Positions 1 through 7,000 of a stretch of DNA of 10,545 nucleotides are shown here, piece after piece; within the stretch, counting starts at the first letter, position 1, and every line of letters starts with the position of its first letter. The notes below the pieces were generated by a model. That model saw nothing but the letters and a program-made list of their open reading frames with translations. It was not told the origin of the DNA and did not search any database. The DNA comes from an uncultured Prevotella sp. (GTDB taxonomy: Bacteria; Bacteroidota; Bacteroidia; Bacteroidales; Bacteroidaceae): positions 1-10,545 of the forward strand of contig CAMOTK010000052.1 of NCBI GenBank assembly GCA_946625715.1, given 5' to 3'. The translations under genes and the position numbers were made by a program.

Positions 1-76
1 TCGCGTATTTGGCGGCGAGAAACAATTTTTTCAGAACGCGGGCCTTCTCGCGAAGGCTTTTGTCGGAAAAATTCAT
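1..76 (-). CDS. Partial hypothetical protein, N-terminus only
   Basis: An open frame starts at an ATG at 76-74 and runs off the left edge. The visible 25 residues begin MNFSDKSLREKARVLKKL and are basic with an amphipathic helical look; I do not recognise the family. It lies on the same strand as the DUF5053-like gene, 121 bases beyond that gene's stop. No clear Shine-Dalgarno and no TAnnTTTG promoter precede it. The frame stays open for some codons upstream of the ATG, so the true start could be further up, but no better ATG is evident. The support is only the open frame and its strand agreement with the neighbour. Confidence 0.35.
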   Translation of the reverse strand, partial: MNFSDKSLREKARVLKKLFLAAKYA

Positions 77-107
77 GGTATACGGTAAGAGGGAAAGGAC
101 ACGAAGA

Positions 108-133
108 AGCCCCAGTATAGAAATACCAGGGCT
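108..133 (-). terminator. Hairpin, possible terminator of the DUF5053 gene
   Basis: In the minus-strand transcript, arms AGCCCUGGUAU and AUACUGGGGCU pair over 11 positions around a four-base UUCU loop. Two of the pairs are G-U wobbles, which would be C-A mismatches in a plus-strand RNA, so the structure favours minus-strand transcription. It is followed by a pyrimidine-rich stretch (UCUUCGUGUCCUUUCCCUCUU) rather than a clean U-run, so termination is plausible but not certain. It could instead be a leader structure for the gene starting at 76. Confidence 0.4.
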
Positions 134-173
134 GACAGGTGCGCCCGCAGGCGAACGAGCGACTTTTGTCTTA

Positions 174-201
174 ATAAGGCCAACGAGCGGCCTCGCCTTA
201 T
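174..201 (-). other. Hairpin overlapping the stop codon of the DUF5053 gene
   Basis: A perfect 7-bp inverted repeat (ATAAGGC at 201-195 and GCCTTAT at 180-174, read on the minus strand) encloses a GC-rich loop with a smaller internal GAG/CTC pairing. The left arm includes the stop codon of the DUF5053-like gene. No U-run follows, so it is not a convincing intrinsic terminator on its own. It may protect the 3' end of the mRNA or be chance. Confidence 0.25.
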
Positions 202-452
202 ATAGTTTCCGCTACACGGCGTATGCGGTTTGACAGGTCTATCAGAGCTCCACGCATCTGCTCGGCTTCATCCTCATTGAATCCACCTTGCCCGCCATTG
301 CCGTCGATACCATCGAGCTTGTGGTAGAACCAAGACGATGACTTATGAAAATAAGTGTTGGCAAACTCTCTCCATGATATTGCCATCTGAATATCTCTGA
401 TTTTCTTTTTCATGTCGGTTATGATGACCGGGAATTCCATTACTGCTTCCAT
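198..452 (-). CDS. Small DUF5053-like protein of unknown function
   Basis: This 84-residue protein resembles the DUF5053 family, short Bacteroidota proteins of unknown function. The resemblance lies in residues about 23-84: an AISWREFANTYF segment, then a KSSSWFYHKLDGIDGNG segment, then an acidic helix with EQMRGALIDLSNRIRRV near the C-terminus. The ISWREFA...KSSSWFYHKL pattern looks like a small DNA-binding helix-turn-helix, which is my inference only. No signal peptide or membrane segment is present. The ATG at 452 gives the longest frame; a second Met at residue 5 is an alternative start. A near-consensus promoter lies at 544-575, giving a leader of about 85 bases. Assignment is from remembered family pattern, not a search. 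Confidence 0.7.
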   Translation of the reverse strand: MEAVMEFPVIITDMKKKIRDIQMAISWREFANTYFHKSSSWFYHKLDGIDGNGGQGGFNEDEAEQMRGALIDLSNRIRRVAETI

Positions 453-543
453 AATAATATTGCTTTATAGTTATTTTGACTTTAAATGCCCTCCCCGAAG
501 GGATGTTTTGGGTTCAGAAGTAAGGCTGTCGTACCATGTTATA

Positions 544-575
544 CAAAGGTACTACAAATTTTCGTATTCACCAAA
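544..575 (-). promoter_or_regulatory. Bacteroidota-type promoter for the DUF5053 gene
   Basis: On the minus strand a TTTG -33 box (575-572) is followed after 20 bases by TACCTTTG (551-544), an exact match to the TAnnTTTG -7 consensus of Bacteroidota sigma-ABfr promoters. Transcription would start near 535-540, leaving a leader of roughly 85 bases before the ATG at 452. Confidence 0.6.
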
Positions 576-659
576 TGTTTCTGTATCTTTTTCCGTAGTG
601 GACAGTACTTTTAACAGTTCTTCCCAAAAGCCGTTTTCGGTCAACTAAGCAGTTTATCG

Positions 660-710
660 ATATTTGTCTATGGCAGATAGACAAGTTTTCTATCGACCAT
701 AGACAAATAT
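660..710. promoter_or_regulatory. Tandem palindromic element, probable double operator
   Basis: Two 21-bp palindromes lie side by side. Site A (664-684) is TTGTCTAT-GGCAG-ATAGACAA, a perfect 8-5-8 dyad. Site B (686-706) is TTTTCTAT-CGACC-ATAGACAA, the same dyad with one mismatch in the left arm. Their centres are 22 bp apart, about two helical turns, as expected for cooperative binding of dimers on one face of the DNA. Independently, the outer 14-base arms (660-673 and 697-710) are perfect inverted copies, so the whole block can also fold as one hairpin with inner GATAG/CTATC pairing. It is AT-rich and lacks a U-tract, which argues against a terminator. It lies about 80 bp upstream of the patatin -33 box. 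The cognate regulator is not identifiable here. Confidence 0.55.
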
Positions 711-727
711 TGAAGCGGTGTTGCCGC

Positions 728-759
728 CAAAATTACAAATTATTCTTAATATGACCAAG
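728..759 (-). promoter_or_regulatory. Possible second minus-strand promoter
   Basis: On the minus strand TAATTTTG (735-728) matches TAnnTTTG exactly, and CTTG (759-756), a three-of-four match to TTTG, sits 20 bases upstream. Transcription would start near 722 and pass directly through the tandem palindromes at 660-710. No gene follows until the DUF5053-like start at 452. In AT-rich DNA such a match can arise by chance. Confidence 0.25.
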
Positions 760-789
760 CAGGCGGGGTGTTTTTTAGGAATAAGGCGC

Positions 790-817
790 TTGTTCTTAAA
801 AAAAATTCTTACTTTTG
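790..817 (+). promoter_or_regulatory. Promoter for the patatin gene
   Basis: TACTTTTG (810-817) matches the TAnnTTTG -7 consensus exactly. A partial -33 element (TTG at 790-792) lies 17 bases upstream, slightly closer than the usual 19-21. Transcription would begin near 822, giving a leader of about 45 bases before the ATG at 868. This position also excludes the upstream in-frame GTG at 718 as the start codon for this transcript. Confidence 0.5.
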
Positions 818-867
818 CATCGGAAACAGAAATCGCAGACAAGCGACAGGAAAAGAGAATTGTGATT

Positions 868-1755
868 ATGGCTGAACAAACAAACAGGAAGGATGTGGCA
901 CTGGTGCTGTCGAGTGGCGGCGCCAGGGGTTTGGCGCATATAGGAGCCATCGAGGAGCTGCTGGCACACGGCTATCGCATCACGTCGATAGCGGGCTGCT
1001 CGATGGGCGCGCTCATTGGCGGCGTCTATGCTGCGGGCAAGCTCGAGGCGTTTCGCGACTGGATGAAGACCATCGACCGGAAGAAGATGCTGGAGCTGAT
1101 AGACTTCTCGTTCTCTATCAACCATCTGGTGAAGGGCGACCGCATCATCGAGGCCATCATGGAGTTTGTGCCCGACGTGGCCATCGAGGACCTGCCCATC
1201 CCCTACTCTGCCGTAGCCACCGACCTGAAGGCTGGCCGCGAGATGGTGTTCACGAAGGGCAGTCTGTTTGAGGCCATTCGCGCCAGCATCTCGCTGCCCT
1301 CGTTCTACAAGCCCGTGCAGCGCGACGGCATGATTCTGATAGACGGCGGCGTGCTGAACCCCATACCGCTGAACCGCGTCAAGCGGCAGAAGGGCGACCT
1401 TCTGGTGGGCATCGACGTGAGCGGCCACGACTACAAGTCGCAGTGGGAAGAAGCCCACCAGCATGCGCTTCAGCAGAAGAAAGACAAGTCGCTGAAGGCG
1501 CAGATTCTCGACAAGCTGATTCCCGACAATATCGAGTTCAATTACTACACGGTATTGTCGCGCACGAGCTCGCTCATGATTCGCCAGAACTCTATTCTGA
1601 TGGCGAAACTGATGAAGCCCGACATGCTGGTAGATATCCAGATGAGCCGCTACGGCACGTTCGACTTCGACAAGTCGGAGAAGCTGATTGCCATTGGCCA
1701 ACAGAAGACGGCGCAGGCTATCAGCAAGCTGGAAAGCGGCAATCAGAACGTTTAG
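868..1755 (+). CDS. Patatin-like phospholipase (serine acyl hydrolase)
   Basis: The 295-residue product is a bacterial patatin-like (RssA/YchK-type) protein, a predicted lipid acyl hydrolase using a Ser-Asp dyad. The oxyanion-hole motif is SGGARG at residues 16-21, the nucleophile elbow is GCSMG at 43-47 with Ser45, and the second catalytic residue is Asp159 in the DGG motif (159-161). All catalytic elements are intact. No signal peptide, transmembrane segment or fused barrel is seen, so it is probably cytoplasmic. The ATG at 868 is chosen because the oxyanion motif then falls near the N-terminus as usual and the promoter lies at 790-817; an in-frame GTG at 718 would add 50 residues of unlikely sequence. 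A purine-rich AGGAAAAGAG (848-857) precedes the start. Its stop interlocks with that of the convergent tamL. The substrate is unknown. Confidence 0.9.
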   Translation: MAEQTNRKDVALVLSSGGARGLAHIGAIEELLAHGYRITSIAGCSMGALIGGVYAAGKLEAFRDWMKTIDRKKMLELIDFSFSINHLVKGDRIIEAIMEFVPDVAIEDLPIPYSAVATDLKAGREMVFTKGSLFEAIRASISLPSFYKPVQRDGMILIDGGVLNPIPLNRVKRQKGDLLVGIDVSGHDYKSQWEEAHQHALQQKKDKSLKAQILDKLIPDNIEFNYYTVLSRTSSLMIRQNSILMAKLMKPDMLVDIQMSRYGTFDFDKSEKLIAIGQQKTAQAISKLESGNQNV

Positions 1756-4073
1756 AAGGGATAGCCCACGGCGAGGTGGAGCGAGTGCATGTCCTTGAAG
1801 CGGCGCAGATTGAAGTAGCCGCTCTTGCCGGTGTCGTAGGGAGCGTGCAGGGCGAAGCCCCAGTCGACGCGGATGACGAGGAACTCCATGTCGTAGCGCA
1901 GGCCGAGGCCGGTGCCTGTGGCAAGGTTTTTCAGTACTTTGTTCATGCGGAAGCCCATTTCGCTGTTGGCATTGCTGATGCTCCACACGTTGCCGGCATC
2001 GAGGAAGATGGCGCCATGCAGGTTGCCGAAGAGGCGCTGCCGATACTCCAGGTTGCCCACAAACTTCAGTTCGCCGTTGCGCAAGAGATAGTTGTACTTG
2101 CCCAACCCGTAGGCGTCGGTGTAGCCGCCGGGGCCGATGGAGCGCGCTGTGAAGGCACGCACGCTGTTGGCACCGCCCACATAGAAGCTCTCGCTGAAGG
2201 GCGCAACCACGCTATTGCCGTAGGCATAGACGACGCCGGCATTGATGTGGCCCACGAGCTTGCGGTCTGACGTGCCCAGCTGCCAGGTCTTGGTCAGGTC
2301 GGTCTCTACCTTCACAAACTGCGAATATTCGTTCTTGAAGAGCGTCTTACCCGTCTGCTTCCATTTGTTTTTCTGCACCACGAGGTCGAACAGGGCAGTC
2401 AGGTTGCCGGCTTCCTGCACCGTGATTTCCCAGCGCAGCGGGTTGAGCCGCGTTGACGGGCTCTGGTAGACGTAGGTGTAGCGCATCTTGGGAATGAGCA
2501 CGTCGCTCATGGTGACCATCAGATAGGGATTTTCGATGAGGATACTGTCGAACTCGTGGGTAGAGTTGTTCATGCGCTGATACTTCAGCGTGAGCGGCGA
2601 GAACTCATGGCGCTTGTTGGCCGACGACTGCCACTTGTAGGTCCACTCGCCCTGTGCCACGTGCATGCGATAGTAGCCCGGCCGATGGATAATGTCCATC
2701 GAGGCCTTGACCATCGTGGTGGGCGTGGTGAAGAACTGCCGCCTACGGTTATGGCGTGCCAGCCAGCGGTCGACAAAGGGTGCGATGATGCGCGGAAACT
2801 CAATGGAGATGTCGGCACCATACTGCCAGGAGTTCATGTTGCTCGACTGGCCCCTGGCCTGCCACTCGTAGTTGCCGTGCAGGTTGACGTCGAGCTTCTC
2901 GCCGCCTCGGAAGGCGTTGAGCTTGGTGAAACCTATGCGCAGCTCAGGGCCGTAGCGCCCGATGGTGCGGTTCTTGAACGTTGTTTCGAGATAGAAGTCG
3001 TAGGGCTTGTCGAACGTGCAGTCGATGGTCAGGTCGAGCGAGTCGTTGCCTACGGGCGTAAACTGGAAGTCGACGCTGCTGAACACGCCCGTGGAATTGA
3101 TGCGCGCGAGCGACTCCACATGCTTGGCGTAGCTGTAGGGCTGGCGCGGCATGAGGCTCATGTTGCGCAGCACCACGCGCGGACGTATGGGCGAGCGCTT
3201 GCCGCTGTAGAAGATGCTCAGCGAGCGGCGCACGGTGCTGTCGGTGAGCGCTTCGCGGAAGGAGCGCTTCAGGTTCATGCGTGTGCGGCGGATATACCAG
3301 GGGCGGACGGCCTCTTCGGGCACGTCTTTCACCATCTGCAGGCGCAGCTGGGCGCGGTTTTTCACGTCGAACGTATCGGCCAGATACGATGCGTAGCCGC
3401 TGTTATAGAAGAAATAGCCGTTGTTGCGGAAGAGCGTCGTCAGGCGGGCACGCTCACTGTCGAGCAGCGAGGCGCTGAAGGGGCTGCCACGGCCGATGAT
3501 GGCCTCGCTGGCCGTAGAGTCGATGAGCTGTTTCATGGGCGCAGGGAAGCCCACATAGCTCATGCTGTCGATGCGCAGGAGCGAGTCCATACGGATGCTG
3601 TAGGCTATCTTCGCCTTCTTCGGGTTCGAGAGCGTGTCGATGCGGTAGTCTACCTGACTGTGCATGTAGCCGCGGTTGCGCAGCACGGTCTTGGCCACCG
3701 ACGAGCGCAGGGCGGGGTTCACGTTGCTCATCAGCACCGGCTCTGAGCCAAACGTTCTGGTCATCCACTTGGCAAAGCCCGACGTTTTCTTTGAAAAGGC
3801 GTTCCAGACGCCCAGACCGATATGCAGCGGCGAGCGGAAGTAGCTGGAGCCGAAGAAGGCGTCGTTGGGGGCTGTGGCCAGTGCGGCTTCCACCTCTTCC
3901 TGCGTGGCAATGGTGTAGTTGCTGTCGTCGGCATCGAGATAGTTCAGTGGTCGCAGGCCAACGTATAGCTGGTCGTCGTCGGGGATGTTCTTCGTAGTAG
4001 AGCATCCGCCTATGAGCACTGCCAGGAGCAGTGCCATGATCGGGGGCAATATGTTATGGCGTCGTTGGTTCAT
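1752..4073 (-). CDS. tamL: TamL: Omp85-family outer-membrane lipoprotein, TamA counterpart
   Basis: This 773-residue protein is the Bacteroidota lipoprotein version of TamA, the outer-membrane part of the translocation and assembly module working with TamB. The N-terminus is a lipoprotein signal: basic residues 4-6, a hydrophobic core about 8-22, and lipobox LIGGC with the lipidated Cys24. A periplasmic POTRA-like region follows (very roughly 40-360). The C-terminal half is the 16-strand Omp85 barrel, with the loop-6 motif as VRAF (638-641, Arg639) followed by SIGPGGY. The chain ends in AVGYPF, a C-terminal aromatic typical of outer-membrane barrel proteins. In classical Omp85 proteins the motif is VRGF/Y, so Ala replaces Gly, which I believe is common in this subgroup. 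The ATG overlaps the tamB stop as ATGA, implying translational coupling. It could also be labelled a generic BamA/TamA family protein. Confidence 0.92.
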   Translation of the reverse strand: MNQRRHNILPPIMALLLAVLIGGCSTTKNIPDDDQLYVGLRPLNYLDADDSNYTIATQEEVEAALATAPNDAFFGSSYFRSPLHIGLGVWNAFSKKTSGFAKWMTRTFGSEPVLMSNVNPALRSSVAKTVLRNRGYMHSQVDYRIDTLSNPKKAKIAYSIRMDSLLRIDSMSYVGFPAPMKQLIDSTASEAIIGRGSPFSASLLDSERARLTTLFRNNGYFFYNSGYASYLADTFDVKNRAQLRLQMVKDVPEEAVRPWYIRRTRMNLKRSFREALTDSTVRRSLSIFYSGKRSPIRPRVVLRNMSLMPRQPYSYAKHVESLARINSTGVFSSVDFQFTPVGNDSLDLTIDCTFDKPYDFYLETTFKNRTIGRYGPELRIGFTKLNAFRGGEKLDVNLHGNYEWQARGQSSNMNSWQYGADISIEFPRIIAPFVDRWLARHNRRRQFFTTPTTMVKASMDIIHRPGYYRMHVAQGEWTYKWQSSANKRHEFSPLTLKYQRMNNSTHEFDSILIENPYLMVTMSDVLIPKMRYTYVYQSPSTRLNPLRWEITVQEAGNLTALFDLVVQKNKWKQTGKTLFKNEYSQFVKVETDLTKTWQLGTSDRKLVGHINAGVVYAYGNSVVAPFSESFYVGGANSVRAFTARSIGPGGYTDAYGLGKYNYLLRNGELKFVGNLEYRQRLFGNLHGAIFLDAGNVWSISNANSEMGFRMNKVLKNLATGTGLGLRYDMEFLVIRVDWGFALHAPYDTGKSGYFNLRRFKDMHSLHLAVGYPF

Positions 4074-7000
4074 TTGGTTGTTGGCTGTTGGCTTTGAGCG
4101 GTTGGCGGTTCTTGCCTTTCACGAGCAGCGCTCGAGCGGGCGGTAGAGTCACGGCGGACGTTCATGGGGCGCATCAGGTCGGCATCGCTCTTCCACGGGG
4201 TGAGGATGTCCTTGAAGTTCTGCATCTTGCGGCGCCAGGCAAAGCCCACGCCATATTCGCCCGTGTAGCCCTCGAGCCAGTCGTAGACGTTCTGGTTGTA
4301 GAAGAGCGACACATACTCGTTGGCCGTGGGCGACAGGCGATACTCCATGAGCACGTTGTCGAAGAAGGACTGCTGACCTACGGGGGCGCCAGTGTTGCTT
4401 TCCGACACCTTGCCGCCTATCTGCACCTTCAGGCGGTTGTTCCAGAAGCGCTTGGCAAACTTGAAGGAGTAGTCGGTGCGCTTCTGTCCCGAGGCCTCGG
4501 TGACGTTGTCGAGACCGATGCTCAGGTCGAGGGTCTTCAGGGCTGTGCCGGCAATGCTGTTGATTTCGCTCTGCAGGAACGAGCTGAGGGCATCGTTCAT
4601 GGTGAAGTTGCTGGTGTTGCCGTCGTCCAGGTACATGCCTGTGGTGAGCATGGTCACGGCCAACTTGCCGCGCTGCTCGGGCGTCATGGCCGACAGCTCT
4701 GTCGAGAGGCTGTTGTCCTCGGGTGCATCGATAATGAACTCCAGGCCCATGTCGTTGAGCGTCTTGGTGATGATGACGCCACAGTCGAAGGCCACGGTGC
4801 GCTGCGAACCGCTGCTCGCCACGCTGGCTTTGGTGCGCTCGGTGGCGGTGATGTTCAGTCGGGGGTTCATCATGTCGCCCGTGAACTCCACGTAGCTGCC
4901 GTCGTGAATGGTAAAGGTCTTCAGCGGGATGACGGGCAGCGAGTATTTCATCTTGCCGTCGTTCAGGGTCAGTCGGCCGTTGAGGGTCATGCCGTCGTCG
5001 GTATAGCCCATGCGCAGGCTGCCGCCACCCATCACGTCGACGTAGTTGCTCAGGTCGGCATTCAGTCCGCAGACGAAGTGGGCGCCCTGGTCGATGTTCA
5101 TGTCGAGCGTCATGTCCATGCCCGAGGGTGCCGGACGGTCGACCACCATCTGGGTGGTGTCGTTGAAGTCGGTGAACTTCACGAGGCCTTCCAACTGGTT
5201 GTCGGTGGAGAGCGGCGAGTCGAGCAAGAGATAGGTCAGGTCGGTAGAGCCCAGCACATCGAGTCGTCCGCGCATGCGCAGACGGTCGAGCGAACCCGTG
5301 AGGCGCGAGAAGAAGTTGACGAAGGCCTTGCCGTAGGCTATCGACTTGCTGGTGCGCTTCTGGTCGATGAGCTGGAAGTTGCGTGCCGACATGGTCAGGT
5401 TGGTCAGAATCTTGTCGGTATTGCCAAAGTCGATGTTGCCGTCGATGGTGAAGGGATTGCCGTTGGTGGCGTGGAGCACATACTTGTCGAGCAGCAGCTT
5501 ACTGTCGTCGATGGTCACGGGCTTATCGTTGAACCGCAGGCGCACGCCGTAGGGCTGACTGAGGAGATAGCCTTGGTCGAAGTAGACCACGCCGTTGACG
5601 TGCGGACGGGTGAGCGTGCCCCTCACGGCCAGCTCGCTCTCGGCAAAGCCTTCGAAGCCTAACAGCTGGTCGGGAATGAAGCCGTTGACAATCTCCATGG
5701 GAAACTTCGTGAGCTTCAGCGAACCGTCGAGGTAGCCGTCGGGATAGTCGGCGTTGGCCACGTGGTAGCCGCCCTTGAGGAAGCCCACCTCGGCCTTGTT
5801 GCGGAACAGGCGGCCTTCCACCACGTGGGTGCCGTCTTCCTTCTGCAGGTAGGCCAGGTCGGTATTGATGTCGCCCAACGGACAGCCCTCGTAGGTCATT
5901 GTGGCAATGGCCATATCGCTCACCAACGAAATCTGGTCTTGCTTGTCCATCATGACGTGGAAGTCGCCGTCGAGAATACCGGTGATGCGCGGCATATAGG
6001 GCATGACGCTCGTCAGCTGGTCGAGGTCGAAGCGGTTGAGCGACACGGTCAGGTCTTGCTTCATGTCGGAAGTGGGGTTTTCGCTGTAGAGCTTGATGCC
6101 CACGCCGTCGTCGGCCAGGAGCGACACGTCGGCTGTGATGCGCAGACTGTCGTCGAGCAGAATGTAGTTGTCTTGGTTGAGTGCAAACTCCTTATAGCCT
6201 ATCAGCGGACGGGCAGGCAACAGATGGAAGCGCATGCCGGCAGCTTCCATGATGGCCTCGGTGCCAAGGCGCAAGCCCATCTTTCCGTCGCTGTCGAAAT
6301 AGCGCAGGCCCAGCAGACCGCCAGTCTCGGAGAGATGGCCGTCGAAGAGGGCACGGAAGACGAACTGCGGGTTGCGGCGGTTGTTCTCTACCACGCCCTG
6401 GAAGGTCAGTCGCTGGCCGTTGTCTTTCAGGTTCAGCGAGATGGTGTCGATGCGGGTAGAGTCGGCATTGAGCGAGTAGATATGGGTCTTGCCGTTGAGT
6501 CCTTTCTCGGGCGAGGTGCTCATGTCGACGAGCAGGTCCATGAAGTCGATGTTGTTGCTCGAGCGCAGATAGTTGGCAATGGGATTCTCGCGACCGCTCG
6601 ACACGTAGAGGCGCGCGTAGGGCAAGAGGCCCTTGATGACCTGCTGGTCGATGTGGCGACGATGGAACTGGGCCATGATGGTGTCAGTCAGTACAGAGGA
6701 GACAGAGAGCAAGCGCTCGTAACCGCCGCTGGCATCGAACTTCAGTTTCAGGTCGCCGCTCTGCATGCGTGCCCATGTGGTGTCGGGGTTGGTTTTCAGC
6801 GAGAAGCCGACAGTCTCAGGCAGATAGGTTCGCTTCTCATCTTTAATATAGAAGTCGCCCAAAAGGCCGTCGGCAGCATGGCTTTTGTCGAGGTCCGACC
6901 GCAGATTGAGGTTGCCGCACATGCCCACCGTCAGCGGATATTCGGCGAAGCCCAGCCGATAGATGTCGGCCTGACGGATGTCGGTGGTCAGGTTGGCACT

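Larger units (their letters stand above)
453..867. other. Intergenic regulatory region without a credible gene
   Basis: This 415-base divergent intergenic stretch is AT-richer than the genes to its right. It holds a minus-strand promoter (544-575), a tandem palindromic element (660-710), a weaker possible minus-strand promoter (728-759) and a plus-strand promoter (790-817). The minus-strand leader between about 540 and 453 contains a small CCC-UUCG-GGG hairpin (493-502). An open plus-strand frame at 412-648 has no family resemblance and overlaps the DUF5053-like gene, so I do not call it. Confidence 0.7.

Noticed and set aside
412..648. Plus-strand open frame of 78 codons in the intergenic region
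   Set aside because: It overlaps the DUF5053-like gene, has low-complexity Ser/Phe/Tyr-rich sequence, no promoter in the right place and no recognisable domain.
660..710. Palindromic block as an invertible promoter or intrinsic terminator
   Set aside because: The loop between outer arms is only 23 bases, too short for a recombinase-invertible promoter, and the stem is AT-rich without a following T-run.
718..867. N-terminal extension of the patatin from an in-frame GTG
   Set aside because: It would place the promoter at 790-817 inside the coding region and adds 50 residues that resemble neither a signal peptide nor the family; the ATG at 868 fits the patatin N-terminus.
796..1986. Minus-strand open frame of 396 codons opposite the patatin gene
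   Set aside because: It overlaps an intact patatin with all catalytic motifs and also overlaps tamL; its composition is that of an antisense shadow.
4088..5662. Long plus-strand open frame (524 codons) opposite tamB, with others at 5762-7078, 7082-8125 and 2556-3746
   Set aside because: Their products are His/Val/Ala/Gln/Glu-rich with no family resemblance, as expected from the complement of GC-rich coding sequence. tamB and tamL are clearly the real genes.
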